DNA of 64,000 nucleotides from the NCBI GenBank assembly GCA_963734395.1, contig CAVTGY010000002.1, forward strand, positions 124,001 through 188,000, given 5' to 3'. The notes below the pieces were generated by a model. That model did not search any database, had not been told where the DNA came from, and was given only the letters and a program-made list of their open reading frames with translations. Positions 18,605 to 28,269 of the stretch are shown one piece after another (the stretch's first letter is position 1; each line of letters starts with the position of its first letter). This DNA comes from Bog-756 sp963734395 (GTDB lineage Bacteria > Actinomycetota > Acidimicrobiia > Acidimicrobiales > RAAP-2). The position numbers and the translations under genes are program-made.

Positions 18605-18822
18605 GTCCAGTTCTCCCAGTCGTCTCAGGGGCGGAAGTAGTCCGGGCTCTCGCTAAAGTGGGATTCGTTCGGGCTGGCCAACGTGGCAGTCACGTCAAGC
18701 TGCGTCACGATGACGGTCGCATTGCCATCGTGCCGCTCCACAAAGAGCTTGCTCGTGGGACTCTGCGGTCCGTGCTGCGACAAGCCGGGATATCTCCGGA
18801 AGAGTTCACGGCGCTTCTGTAG
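18601..18822 (+). CDS. hicA: HicA-like mRNA interferase toxin
   Basis: 73-residue HicA (double-stranded RNA-binding-like fold) toxin that cleaves mRNA. The GTG at 18601 overlaps the hicB stop. It shows SGAEVVRALAKVGFVRAGQR, the catalytic-His segment GSHVKLRHDDGRIAIVPLHK, and LRSVLRQAGISPEEFTALL. The order hicB-hicA is the less common one but is usual for this subgroup. It sits in the accessory region between the Rhs remnant and an IS remnant. Confidence 0.88.
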   Translation: MSPVLPVVSGAEVVRALAKVGFVRAGQRGSHVKLRHDDGRIAIVPLHKELARGTLRSVLRQAGISPEEFTALL

Positions 18823-19352
18823 CGGGAAGGACAGCTTCCGACCGGGCTGATGTCAGCTGACCAGGGAAATCGCCGGTCCGTCGACGCCAACCAGACGGTT
18901 CTTATTGTGTGACCCAAGGTCCACCCGGAAAGTGCAGGTCAGCTGGGGTTTAGGCCACGGCTGACTCCCGTTCGGAGATGTTTCGTGCGCGATCCGTGCG
19001 CGTAGGAGCGGCCAACAGCGGCCACTAACGATCGAACAGCCGACTCAATGCTGACTTCCGGGACACAACGCGTCAGCATCGTCGTTGAGACGAAAGGCGA
19101 TGGTCGGTCGCTGCCTCGGGCTAATAACCAGAAGTTCGTGGGGTCGGGCCGCTCGAATGCCGCCGGGCTGAAGGGCTCCAAAATCTCGATCTGGCCTACC
19201 GATCGCGACTCGAAGGCTGATGCCGCCGCCGGACGGCGATCGCCGGCAACCGAATGCCGCCTCGTGGAAGGCGCCGAGACCGCGAGGGAGCGGGAATCCT
19301 GAGCAATGCCCAGTCCGCTGCGACGTCATCATGAGAGCGCAGCGGTCTTCGG
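18823..19352. other. No gene recognised
   Basis: About 530 bases between hicA and the IS remnant. Short frames on both strands have no family signature. It may include the lost right end of the IS. Confidence 0.5.
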
Positions 19353-20197
19353 CTACGCAGCCACCGGGTAGTACTCGTGGATGAGGCCGCCCAGCACGTC
19401 GTGGCGGTCAGACGTCCATGCGACAGGGAGCGGCCGGAGCGCCGACCTCGCCGGTGGGCACTCCGAGATCGATTCCACGGTGCGGACGTTGCTGGTTGTA
19501 GTGGCTGACGTACTGGCGGAGGACTCGTTCAAGATGACCACGACCAACGATGAGCAGCTGGTCGAGGCATTCGGTGCGCACTGTGCGCACCCAGCGTTCC
19601 GCATACGCGTTCGCCCGAGGTGATCGCACGGGCGTCTTGATCACCCGGATGCCCTCGGATCTGAACACCTCGTCGAAGCTGGCGGTGAACTTGGTGTCGC
19701 GATCCCTGATGAGGAACCTGATGCGAAGCGCGCGATCTGCCAGGTCGGCGACCAGGTTGCGGGCTACCTGCGTGACGAAGGCACCGTTCGGATGATCTGT
19801 GACGCCGAGGATGTGGACCTCTCGCGTCGACAGTTCGATCACGAAGAGCACGTAGAGCTGGCGCAGCGACACGGTGTCCACCGTGAAGAAGTCCGTGGCC
19901 AGCACGCTGTGCGCCTGGGCACGCAGGAACTCGGACCAGGTGGGTCCTCCTCGTGGTAGCTGGCCCGAGACCATGTCGACGCAGCACCCTGCGGATCGAG
20001 CTGGCCGAGACGCGGATCCCGAGCTTTCGCAGTTCTCCCTGGATGCGGACACATCCCCAGCGTCCGGTTCTCCCGATCCAAGCCGGACGATGAGCCCGAC
20101 CAGTTCTTCGTTCAGTACTGCGCCCCTGACTGCCAATGGGGCACCTTGACTGCTCTGAATTGGCACTTCTCGTACGTTTGATTCCCAATGTGATCAC
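19353..20197 (-). pseudogene. Degenerate DDE integrase-core transposase
   Basis: Remnant of an IS with an rve (retroviral-type) integrase core. The frame changes at least twice. The upstream part reads WGCVRIQGELRKLGIRVSAS. The core has ATDFFTVDTVSLRQLYVLFV (first Asp), FLIRDRDTKFTASFDEVF (second Asp) and NAYAERWVRTVRTECLDQLL (Glu). The C-terminus is GGLIHEYYPVAA in a third frame. About 90 N-terminal residues (HTH part) that the relative at 22162-23308 has are missing, and I see no terminal repeats. A dead element. Confidence 0.85.
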
Positions 20198-20272
20198 GAC
20201 AGCGAGCGATCAAGAGGCAGTCTGACGTATTCTCAGGCCATCCCCCAGACGAAATACGCGCCATGTGGTGAA

Positions 20273-21778
20273 TTGAGCCTCGCCTACCAGGTTGTCGGTG
20301 AGGCCCCTATCAACCTGGTAGTCGCGTCGTCATTCATCAGCCACATTGAGCTGGGGTGGACTGTGCCGGAGGTCAAGGTTTGGTACGACCAGCTCACTTC
20401 GTTTTGCCGAGTTCTGCTGTTCGACAAGGCCGGTGTGGGACTGTCGGACCCTGTGCCGCAGGTCCGTTCACTCGACGATCGTGCGACCGAGATCGAAGCC
20501 GTGATGGACGCCGCCGGGTTCGACACTGCCGTCCTCATGGGTATCAGCGAAGGTGGTCCGGCCTCAACCTTGTTCGCCGCGACACGACCTGATCGAGTGC
20601 GGGCGCTCATACTCACCGGCACCTTTGCTATGTTCCCGCTGGCCGGCTGGGATGATCTGGATCGGGACCGTGACGAAATCGTCGACCGTCTGCGAGGGAC
20701 GTTGGGTGATGCTTACGCGCCCTCTGCAGAACAGATCGCTCGGATTCTCCAGATGGGGCCACTGGTGCGCTCAGGCTGGGGGACGGGTGCGGCATTGCAG
20801 GTCCTGCTGCCGTCGGTGAAGTCACTGTCCCAGCTCGGGATGCTCGAACGAATGAGCGCGAGCCCAGGCATGGCGCGAGCCACTGTCGAAGCTATCTTCC
20901 GCATCGACGTTCGATCAGTGCTGCCAACGATCTCTGTGCCGACGCTGGTGATCCACGCCACGGGTGACCCTATTCCAATCCAAGGTGGCCGCTACCTCGC
21001 TGACCATATTCCTGGCGCACAGCTGTTGGAGGTCGACGGCCACGACCACGCACCATTCCTGACCGAGCCCGATCGGATCTCCCGGTCGATCGAGGAGTTC
21101 CTGACCGGCACTCATGGTGCCTCACGCCACTCAGACCGGGCACTGAAGACGGTGCTGTTCAGCGACATCGTGTCCTCCACGGCGCGAGCGGCCGCCATGG
21201 GCGACGAGCGATGGAGAGCACTGCTCCAGCGCTTCCACGAGCTCACAACCAGTCTCGCCGATCGCTTCGGTGGAACGGTCGTGAAGAGCACCGGCGACGG
21301 CCATCTGGCTACGTTCGATGGACCGACCCACGCTATTCGCTGCGCGGAGGCTCTTCGGAGCGAAGCGGAATCCCTGGACATCGAGATACGCACCGGAGTT
21401 CATACTGGTGAATGCGAGCTGATGGGCCGCGACATCGGCGGTATCGCCGTGCACATCGCGGCCCGGATCATGTCGCAAGCGGCTCCCGGTGAGATTCTCG
21501 TCTCAAGCTCGCTTCGTGACCTCGTCGTCGGCTCGGGAATTGGCTTCGAGGACCGAGGGTCGCACGAGCTGAAAGGTGTGCCAGGACAATGGCAACTGCT
21601 CGCTGTCGACGCGAACGGTCCCGCAAAGGGATCATCCGAGGAGGCGCTCATCTCGCTCCCCACGCCTTCACCGCAGAGCGCCATGCGCCGCTCCGACCGT
21701 GCGGTCGCCACAATTGCTCGCCGTACCCCATGGTTACTTCGGGGTGCGGCACGCCTGGTTCCGTCGGGTAACAACTGA
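20273..21778 (+). CDS. Alpha/beta-hydrolase fused to class III adenylate cyclase (LipJ-like)
   Basis: Cytosolic two-domain protein of ~501 residues, unbroken. Residues 1-280 form an alpha/beta hydrolase: SLAYQVVGEAPINLVVASSF, the nucleophile elbow MGISEGG, and an acid/His part near TLVIHATGD and DGHDHAPF. Residues ~285-440 are a class III nucleotide cyclase: LKTVLFSDIVSSTARAAAMG (metal Asp), VKSTGDGHLATFDGPTHAIR (second metal Asp) and IEIRTGVHTGECELMGRDIG. The same fusion is known in M. tuberculosis Rv1900c (LipJ). The TTG at 20273 is the first in-frame start; homologues begin ~10 residues earlier, and TKYAPCGELS is in frame upstream without a start codon. The 5' end may have been trimmed by the adjacent IS remnant. 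Confidence 0.9.
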   Translation: MSLAYQVVGEAPINLVVASSFISHIELGWTVPEVKVWYDQLTSFCRVLLFDKAGVGLSDPVPQVRSLDDRATEIEAVMDAAGFDTAVLMGISEGGPASTLFAATRPDRVRALILTGTFAMFPLAGWDDLDRDRDEIVDRLRGTLGDAYAPSAEQIARILQMGPLVRSGWGTGAALQVLLPSVKSLSQLGMLERMSASPGMARATVEAIFRIDVRSVLPTISVPTLVIHATGDPIPIQGGRYLADHIPGAQLLEVDGHDHAPFLTEPDRISRSIEEFLTGTHGASRHSDRALKTVLFSDIVSSTARAAAMGDERWRALLQRFHELTTSLADRFGGTVVKSTGDGHLATFDGPTHAIRCAEALRSEAESLDIEIRTGVHTGECELMGRDIGGIAVHIAARIMSQAAPGEILVSSSLRDLVVGSGIGFEDRGSHELKGVPGQWQLLAVDANGPAKGSSEEALISLPTPSPQSAMRRSDRAVATIARRTPWLLRGAARLVPSGNN

Positions 21779-22115
21779 CTCTTTCCAAGATGTGGATGCT
21801 CGCTTCAGCAAGCGCGGTTGGACTTTTGATGCGGACAGCGCACCCTGAGCCGGTGGCAGGGGCAGGCGGACCACAGCTGACGACAGAGCGGTCCCGGGTC
21901 GAGTGCTGCTCCAGCCGCCAAGGTTCATCTTCAACTCGCGGGTGGTCCCGAGCTCGCGTCGCTGTCCGACCGACAAGTCAGCAAACGTCCCGTGGCCGCG
22001 AAGGAGCTCCGGCGTTGACCCGGCTGACCTACATGTTCTTGGCCGAGCTGCCCGGTTATGACCGGGGGACCTCTGCGCCCGAAGACTGATTGGGGGCCGA
22101 TTCCTGGATCCGTAG
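21779..22115. other. Intergenic stretch, no gene recognised
   Basis: 337 bases between the cyclase gene and the left end of the next IS. Only short frames without family signatures. Confidence 0.5.
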
Positions 22116-23331
22116 TGTCCGAAAACGCGATCACACGCCCTAGCAGGGACCCTGCGGAACATTGATCGTCTCGACTACCTTCGGCCCGATGCGACGGCAC
22201 CGGACACGAGGGCAGCTATGGGCCTTCGCCTATCTCGCCGTGCGGCACCTCCTCGGGTTGGTCGTGTTGTTGTTTCGCTCCAATCGATCCAACCGGATCG
22301 AACTGCTCGCTCTCCGCCACGAGGTGGCAATACTTCGACGCCAGGTCGGACGTCCCGCCTACCAGCCCGCCGATCGTGCGCTCTTGGCGGCTCTCAGCCG
22401 ATTCCTACCTCGTTCAGACTGGCGAACTTTCGGCGTGACGCCGGGCACGGTGCTGGCCTGGCACCGCCAGCTGGTGGCCAGACGCTGGACGTACGCCCAC
22501 CGCTCACCAGGTCGTCCATCGATCGACGACGAGACAGCCAAACTCGTGGTTCGTTTGGCAGAGGAGAATCCAAGATGGGGCTACCGACGGATCCAGGGTG
22601 AGATGGTCAAGCTCGGAGTACGTCTTGCGGCGAGCACCATCGCCCAGATCTTGAAGTATTACGGCCTTGGTCCGGCTCCCCGGCGCAACGGCCCCACTTG
22701 GCGCCAGTTCCTGCGTACTCAGGCGTCGGGTGTCGTGGCTACGGACTTCTTCCACGTCGACACCGTCTTGTTCAAACGCCTCTATGTCCTGTTCTTTATC
22801 GAGCTCGGCCGCAGGAGGGTCTGGATCACCGGGGTCACCGCTCACCCCAATGCGGGATGGGTCACCCAACAGGCCAGGAACGTCACCGGCGACCTCGCCG
22901 ACGCAGAGATCACCACCAGGTTCTTGGTCCGCGACCGGTACACCAAGTACGTGGCGAGCTTCGACAACGTGTTCGGGGCCGAGGGCGCCGAGATCCTCCA
23001 GACGCCCTATCCGGACCCCGAATGCGAACGCCTTCGCCGAGCGGTTCGTGCGCACTGTGAGATCGGAGTGTCTCGACCACCTTCTGATCGTGAACGAAGC
23101 CCACCTGAAGCGCATCCTGCGCAGCTACGCCCGCCACTACAACGGGCATCGCCCGCACCAGGGAATCGCTCAGGAGGTCCCGTCGCCGGAGAAAAATGCT
23201 TCCCTGCAGCTTTTACCCACTCATAGTCGACACCAGCGTCAAACACGACGGATTCGTCGACATGACCGGCTGGCCGGACTGATCCATGAGTACGAGCTGG
23301 CCGCATGAGCCGAGGTTCGAGTTTTCGGACA
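22116..23331 (+). mobile_element. Insertion sequence with 11-bp terminal inverted repeats
   Basis: TGTCCGAAAAC at 22116-22126 is matched by its exact reverse complement GTTTTCGGACA at 23321-23331, giving a 1,216-base element around one DDE transposase gene. No clear target duplication is seen. The right end lies directly against a truncated MerR gene, so insertion was followed by, or caused, a deletion there. Confidence 0.88.
22162..23308 (+). CDS. DDE integrase-core transposase of the IS
   Basis: Full-length transposase of about 382 residues in two frames. N-terminal part: LRHEVAILRRQVGRPAYQPA and HTH-like ENPRWGYRRIQGEMVKLGVR. Integrase core: ATDFFHVDTVLFKRLYVLFF (Asp), FLVRDRYTKYVASFDNVF (Asp; the usual DRDTKF is DRYTKY here), and after a slip near 23010-23030 NANAFAERFVRTVRSECLDH (Glu), GHRPHQGIAQEVP and AGLIHEYELAA. 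It starts at TTG 22162, or at ATG 22189. It is closely related to the dead copy at 19353-20197. The slip may be an error or natural -1 frameshifting, but the site lacks an obvious A-rich slippery run. Confidence 0.88.
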
Positions 23332-23718
23332 GTACGGGGTGTGGACGGGGAACATGGGGTCGTCATCTCCTTTGAAGGTGGCTTGGACGTGGCGAATGAC
23401 GAGGAGGTGGTCACCGTGGCGCCGGGTCATCTCCGTGGCGAGAGCGTCGAGGCGGGCAGCGGCCGCGTCGGCCCCAGAGTCGAGATCGTCCAGTACCGCG
23501 GCGATGTCGGACAGGGGCAGCCCCGCGCTGCGGAGCAGACCGATGAGCTGACCGGTGCGGACCTGGGCAGTGCTGTAACGGCGGTAGCCGGTGTCGCCGA
23601 CAGAGACAGGCCGCAGCAACCCGATTCGGTCGTAAATCCGGAGCGCCTTTGAGGTCAGTCGAGTACGGGCCGTGAACTCGCCGCTGGATAGCAGTGGTTC
23701 TCGGGGATCGTCATGCAC
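23332..23718 (-). pseudogene. MerR-family regulator, 3' half removed by the IS
   Basis: The start MHDDPREPLLSSGEFTARTR is followed by the winged helix (LTSKALRIYDRIGLLRPVSV, GYRRYSTAQVRTGQLIGLLR) and the dimer helix. The true sequence stops after DPMFPVHT; what follows in frame is the IS end. The gene at 35848-36689 is a nearly identical full-length copy with a GyrI-like ligand domain, showing that ~150 C-terminal residues are lost here. It could still make a short DNA-binding protein. Confidence 0.88.
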
Positions 23719-23870
23719 CAGACCATCCTCGTTCCTGCCCCAGGGGCCAGGTCAAGCTCCCGAGCTGCCGCTGTAGCTAGGCATCCCGAACCGGTCCTTT
23801 CTCTCTGCATTGCGCAGAAGACCAAGCCGGCGTAATCGATTGCCGGCGTCGACCGTCGCCGTGCACCGAT
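23332..23870. repeat. Segment duplicated at 36300-36850
   Basis: The MerR 5' half and ~150 bases upstream of it (for example CCATCCTCGTTCCTGCCC and CCCGAGCTGCCGCTG) recur at 36300-36850 in the same orientation, with scattered substitutions and small indels. The left border here is the IS end. The copies have diverged enough not to be an assembly duplicate. Confidence 0.8.
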
Positions 23871-23937
23871 CGTCTTATGGTGCGTTTGCCTTGGTTACCC
23901 TTGTGAATGTCGATGTTGCGGAAACGCTGCGCACCAC

Positions 23938-24396
23938 TCATCCTTGCGAGAACAACCAACGCCTTGGTTCCGGTAGAGGCACGTCGCCGTAACCGTTGCA
24001 ACGAACCTCGTTGACGTCCAACTCGAACAAGATATAACGCTCTTCCGGCTGGTATCCTGCAGCTCCGCTGGCGATTGTACGTAGGTCGGGGTCGTCTATC
24101 AGCATGGCTTGGCCACTGACGAGGAGCTCGCCGCCGGTCCCAAATGTGTCAGGCACGCCATTGTGCAGTGCGTACCAATGCCGCTCGCGAAGGTCGCCTC
24201 CCTTGGGTGAGGTTGGCTCCATGAAAACAAAGAGATGTCCGCTACCGATGATTGGTGAAACCGGGTGGACGCGGGGTGTTCCAACCCGTCGAATGGTTGC
24301 GAGGTAGGCCGGCGCAGCAGCTAGGCATGACGCGCCAAACTCAGCCAGATTTGGTGCTTGGGCTTCGAAGTCTCCCCAACTCGGCACGTGGGCCAT
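23938..24396 (-). CDS. Pyridoxamine 5'-phosphate oxidase-family protein
   Basis: Split-barrel flavin- or F420-binding-like protein of 152 residues, intact. Visible: PAYLATIRRVGTPRVHPVSP (first strands with the TxRxxGxPRVxP pattern), GSGHLFVFMEPTSPKGGDLR and ERYILFELDVNEV. No active-site residue defines a reaction, and members range from PLP oxidases to F420-dependent reductases or haem-binding proteins. The gene is single and divergent from the GNAT at 24491. Confidence 0.8.
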   Translation of the reverse strand: MAHVPSWGDFEAQAPNLAEFGASCLAAAPAYLATIRRVGTPRVHPVSPIIGSGHLFVFMEPTSPKGGDLRERHWYALHNGVPDTFGTGGELLVSGQAMLIDDPDLRTIASGAAGYQPEERYILFELDVNEVRCNGYGDVPLPEPRRWLFSQG

Positions 24397-24490
24397 TCTG
24401 CCACCTCAGCCCGCAAAGCCGCCGGAAAGCGGGTCGATCAGTACTTGTCCGTCTACTGTTTCGTGATCCCTTTTTAACGGAGACAGCAAC

Positions 24491-24940
24491 GTGGCCAACA
24501 GCGATTTCGACTACATCGTCGAGGACGAACCTGCCCCAAACCACGTTCGGCAGTTGGTCGCTGGCCTGGTTCACTTCAATGATGGGCGAGCCGAAGCAGA
24601 GAATCGCAGTCCACTCGGAGTCTTTGCTCGTCGTGGCGACGAGATACTGGGAGGCGTTGACGGATACACCCATTGGCAATGGCTTTACGTGAGCCATCTG
24701 TGGGTGCGCGATGATATGCGAGGTGAAGGGGTAGGAAGGCACCTCATGACCACCATTGAGCATCGTGCATGGAGGCGGGGATGCTGTGGCTCATGGCTGG
24801 ACACATTCAGCTTCCAGGCCCCGGACTTCTATGAGGCCATTGGCTATCGACGGTTCGGTGAGCTGCCCGACTTTCCGCCCGGTAGCCATCGCTACTTCCT
24901 CTGGAAGCGTTTGGACGAACCAGCCCCCAGTGACTCGTAA
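24491..24940 (+). CDS. GNAT-family N-acetyltransferase
   Basis: 149 residues, ATG at 24491 (MANSDFDYIVEDEPAPNHVR). The acetyl-CoA loop is VRDDMRGEGVGRHLMTTIEH (R-x-x-G-x-G). DTFSFQAPDFYEAIGYRRFG is the usual end (F-Y-x-x-x-G-Y/F). Substrate unknown. It resembles small GNATs often annotated near resistance genes; it lies ~300 bases from vanS on the opposite strand, without evidence of co-regulation. Confidence 0.85.
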   Translation: MANSDFDYIVEDEPAPNHVRQLVAGLVHFNDGRAEAENRSPLGVFARRGDEILGGVDGYTHWQWLYVSHLWVRDDMRGEGVGRHLMTTIEHRAWRRGCCGSWLDTFSFQAPDFYEAIGYRRFGELPDFPPGSHRYFLWKRLDEPAPSDS

Positions 24941-25241
24941 GCCGATCTCCTGCGGACATCATGACGCTGCCCGAAAGGACGAGTCTGTCAGTACCGGACA
25001 CCGTTCGGCTTACGGCGATGGCCAGCCGGAGATCAAACTTGTCAAACTAGGCAGCGAATCACCAAGGGACTCGGCTAGCGAGCCGTCGACACGGCGCTGC
25101 TGGCGTTCCGGCTATTCCGCCCACCACATCGTCGCTGGTTAGAGCCGGCGTCGAAGTTCGAGAAGGACGCGCTCGTCGAAACGATTCGACGAATCAGCAA
25201 GCGGTGACACTCACGCCGCATGACACGCGGATCCACAGGCC
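24941..25241. other. Intergenic, possible gene-end relic
   Basis: A plus-strand frame ending TGA at 25205 reads FEKDALVETIRRISKR, which looks like the end of a lost protein. A TAG lies ~40 codons upstream of it. No family recognised. Confidence 0.35.
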
Positions 25242-26399
25242 TCAACTAATTCCTCTGGGACCGTCCAGCCGCTCCCTGATCGTCATCTCGTCAGCATGCG
25301 GTGGTGCGGCAGGTAGTTGGACTGTGACGCAGAGCCCGCCCGCAGGGCGGGGAGTGAGGGTGAGGGTTCCTTCGTGTGCTTGGGTGATGCTTTTGACGAT
25401 GGCCAGGCCGAGGCCGACACCTGCGTCGTCGGTGTGCGTGCGTTCGGTGCCGCGCTGAAACGGTTCGATAAGCGTGGAAACTGTCTGTGGGGTGAGTTTC
25501 TCACCGGTGTTCTCGACTTTGAGCACCACGGTCTTGGGGTGAACGCTGGTCGTGACCCACACGGTGCCCTGTTCAGGCAGATTGTGGACGATCGCGTTGT
25601 GTACGAGGTTCGTAGTCAATTGCAGTAGGAGCGCCTCTGAGCCGATGGCGGAAGTCACGTCGCCGGAGGTCTCGATGGTTACGCCATGCATTTCCGCGAA
25701 GGGGAGGAGCGTTTCAGTCGCTTCTTCCGCTATGAGGGACAGGTCGATGGGTACCGGGGTGAATGACTGCTGCTCGGCGCGACTGAGCAGGAGCAAGGCT
25801 TCGGTGAGGTCAATCGCTCGGGCGTTGACAGCACGAAGCCGTTCATCGAGCTCGCTGTTCTCGCGGTTCGGATCGTTGCGGGCCACGTCGAGAAGGGTCT
25901 GCGTGATCGCGAGTGGGGTGCGTAGTTCGTGGGAGGCGTTGGCTGCGAATCTCCGCTGTTCGGCGCTGTGTGCTTCAAGCCGGGCGAGCATGGTGTCGAA
26001 GGCGTCGGCCAGGTCGCGAAACTCGTCTTTGCGGCCCGGGAGCGCGATTCGGTGGGAGAGCGAGCCGGTCCCAGCCGTGCGGGTGGCGTCGGCTATGCGA
26101 GTGAGGGGGGCGAGCATCCGACCGGCGAGCAGCCACCCTCCGAGGAGACCGACTACCATCAGGAACACCCCCAAGGTTGCCGCGGCCGGGCCGAAATCCC
26201 GTAGCAGAGCGTCACGGCTGGGGTCTACGACAAGGTGGGAGCTTGAGCCAAAATGGGCGATGAAGGTCTCATTTCTGGGTACGTCTCGCAGGAGGAACAC
26301 CCACACGGCGCCGAGCAGCAAGCCGCCAGCGATCATCAGGAAGCCGGCATAGCTGAGGGTGAGTTTGATGCGAACGCTCAACCCAGGGGCTCTATCCAC
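25242..26399 (-). CDS. vanS: Sensor histidine kinase VanS
   Basis: Membrane sensor kinase, 385 residues. The GTG at 26399 is chosen because GGAGGAG lies just upstream and it overlaps the vanR end by 8 bases; longer in-frame extensions run inside vanR. Helix 1 is ~res 13-35 (FLMIAGGLLLGAVWVFLL), then a very short ~35-residue outer loop, then helix 2 (GVFLMVVGLLGGWLLAG). HAMP follows, the H-box is FAANASHELRTPLAITQTLL, the N-box NLVHNAIVHN, and the G-box DDAGVGLGLAIVKSI. The short outer loop matches actinomycete VanS proteins that sense glycopeptide directly rather than the long-loop enterococcal type (known family feature). Expected to phosphorylate VanR. The position next to vanHAX defines the name. 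Confidence 0.88.
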   Translation of the reverse strand: MDRAPGLSVRIKLTLSYAGFLMIAGGLLLGAVWVFLLRDVPRNETFIAHFGSSSHLVVDPSRDALLRDFGPAAATLGVFLMVVGLLGGWLLAGRMLAPLTRIADATRTAGTGSLSHRIALPGRKDEFRDLADAFDTMLARLEAHSAEQRRFAANASHELRTPLAITQTLLDVARNDPNRENSELDERLRAVNARAIDLTEALLLLSRAEQQSFTPVPIDLSLIAEEATETLLPFAEMHGVTIETSGDVTSAIGSEALLLQLTTNLVHNAIVHNLPEQGTVWVTTSVHPKTVVLKVENTGEKLTPQTVSTLIEPFQRGTERTHTDDAGVGLGLAIVKSITQAHEGTLTLTPRPAGGLCVTVQLPAAPPHADEMTIRERLDGPRGIS

Positions 26400-27087
26400 A
26401 TTCTCCTCCCTCAACGCTGGCGTTCGGTTCAGCGTCGATGCGGTAGCCGACGCCGGTGACGGTGGCGATGATCGAGGGCTCGCCGAGGCGTTTGCGCAGT
26501 GCTGAGACGGTGATGCGCGGAGCGTTGGTGAACGGGTCTGCATGCTCATCCCACGCCTGCGCCAGCAGCTCCTCGGCGCTGACGACACCGCCTTGGGCAG
26601 CGACGAGGACTTCGAGCACGGCGAACTGCTTCCGGGTGAGGGCGACGTAGCGGCCGTCGCGGTAGACCTCGCGGCGGAAGGGGTCCAGACGCAGACCGGC
26701 GATCTCGCGCACGGGTGGCCTGTTGTGGGCGCGCCTGCGGTCGAGCGCTCTGAGACGGAGCACGAGCTCTTGGAGCTCGAACGGCTTGGTGAGGTAGTCG
26801 TCGGCGCCGAGTTCGAACCCGGTGGCCTTGTCGTCGAGGCGGTCGGCCGCGGTGAGCATGAGGATGGGCATGCCGCTGCCGGAGGCGACGATGCGTTCGG
26901 CGATCTCGTCGCCAGAGGGCCCAGGGATGTCGCGGTCAAGGACGGCTATATCGTAGGCGTTGATCCTCAGCAGTTCTAGAGCGGCGTCGCCGTCACCGGC
27001 GATGTCGGCGGCGATCGCTTCCAGGCGGAGGCCATCGCGGATGGCTTCTGCCATGTAGGGCTCGTCCTCGACGATCAACACACGCAC
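26392..27087 (-). CDS. vanR: Response regulator VanR (OmpR family)
   Basis: 231 residues. Receiver: MRVLIVEDEPYMAEAIRDGL (acidic pair), phospho-Asp in AYDIAVLDRDIPGPSGDEI, Thr/Lys in ILMLTAADR and DYLTKPFELQEL. Winged-helix DNA-binding domain: VYRDGRYVALTRKQFAVLEV, NAPRITVSALRKRLGE and IIATVTGVGYRI. The GTG start is at 27087. It is cotranscribed with vanS (8-base overlap) and divergent from vanH with ~215 bases between, where it would bind. Expected to activate vanHAX-murF and its own operon. Confidence 0.9.
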   Translation of the reverse strand: MRVLIVEDEPYMAEAIRDGLRLEAIAADIAGDGDAALELLRINAYDIAVLDRDIPGPSGDEIAERIVASGSGMPILMLTAADRLDDKATGFELGADDYLTKPFELQELVLRLRALDRRRAHNRPPVREIAGLRLDPFRREVYRDGRYVALTRKQFAVLEVLVAAQGGVVSAEELLAQAWDEHADPFTNAPRITVSALRKRLGEPSIIATVTGVGYRIDAEPNASVEGGECG

Positions 27088-27302
27088 ACTGACATGATCC
27101 TACGCCTCGGGACATATCGTCGGCGTATCGAAAACCCCATACGTGCTGGCAACACCACGCTGGGTTGACTAGGAGCGTGAACCATACCGCACCGGCACGG
27201 ACCGCGACCCGCCGCAGCCGACCGCCGGCGACCTCCTTCTCCTCGGCCGCCGCCTCCGACCACACCGGTGTCCTTGTCGATGCAGATTCCGCCGTTCCAC
27301 AA
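27088..27302. promoter_or_regulatory. Divergent vanR/vanH control region
   Basis: 215 bases separating vanRS from vanHAX-murF. A TTGACT at 27163-27168 could be a -35 box for the vanH side. A clean VanR repeat pair could not be picked out by eye. Placement follows the known arrangement in actinomycetes. Confidence 0.5.
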
Positions 27303-28269
27303 ATGGGAATCACCATCTATGGATGCGGGCAGGACGAGGCCGGCCTTTTCCGAGAGATGGCGCCTCGCCTCGGCATCATGCCGACTATCACCGATGCAGC
27401 GGTATCTGAAGCCAATCTCGAACTGGTATCTGAGAATCGACTGCATCAGCGTCGGTCACAAGACTCAAATCCCAAATTCCACTCTTCTTGCGCTCAGCCG
27501 AGCCGGCGTGGAGTACATCTCCACGAGAAGTGTTGGATACAACCATATCGACGTGCAATGCGCTCAGAGCATGGGCATCTCCGTCGAGACAGTCGCCTAT
27601 TCGCCCGACAGCGTCGCTGATTACACGTTGATGCTGATGCTGATGGCGGTGCGAAATGCCAAATCCACCATCAGTCGCGCTCAGGTTCATGATTACCGGT
27701 TGAACGACGTGCGCGGGAAAGAACTCCGCGACATGACCATTGGGGTCATCGGAACCGGACGTATCGGCGCAGCGGTGATCGACAGGCTGCGAGGCTTTGG
27801 CTGTCGTGTCCTGGCCTACGACCGTTGTCCCAAAACCTCCGCCGAGTACGTGCCGCTCGACGAGCTGTTGCAGCAGAGCGATGTTGTGACGCTCCACACC
27901 CCACTCAGCGCGGAACACGCACCATCTCCTCAATCGTCGACGTATCGAGCAGATGCGATACGGCGCATTCATCATCAACACGGGACGCGGTTCACTTCTC
28001 GACACCGAGGCGCTTCTCTCTGGCCTTGGAAAGCGGTCAGCTCGGTGGCGCGGCGTTGGATGTCCTCGAAGGCGAAGAAGGAGTCTTCTACTCCGACCAC
28101 CGCGAGAGGCCCATCGAGATCCCAGCTGTTGCTGCGGCTCCAACAGTTGCCGAATGTGCTGATCACTCCGCACACCGCCTACTACACGGAGCACGCCCTG
28201 CGCGACATCGTCGAGAACACGCTCATCAATTGCCGGCGTTTCGAGAGAAGAGCGGCATGGGTCGGTTGA
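27303..28269 (+). CDS. vanH: D-lactate dehydrogenase VanH (several frame slips)
   Basis: Reduces pyruvate to D-lactate for VanA. The start MGITIYGCGQDEAGLFREMA (ATG 27303) matches VanH proteins. The frame changes near 27430, 27920, 28010 and 28130. Joined, it gives CISVGHKTQIPNSTLLALSR, STRSVGYNHIDVQCAQSMGI, VAYSPDSVADYTLMLMLMAV, the NAD motif GVIGTGRIGAAVIDRLRGFG, FIINTGRGSLLDTEALL (catalytic Arg), LGGAALDVLEGEEGVFYSD (Glu) and VLITPHTAYYTEHALRDIVE (His). All catalytic residues are present with no lost segment; length ~322 as in VanH. The TGA at 28269 overlaps the vanA start. Either the assembly has four base errors here or the gene is newly broken; the intact neighbour murF argues for error. 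Confidence 0.9.

Noticed and set aside
26400..26939. Extension of vanS into the vanR region
   Set aside because: It is the vanR gene read in another frame; the GTG at 26399 with its ribosome site is the sensible start.
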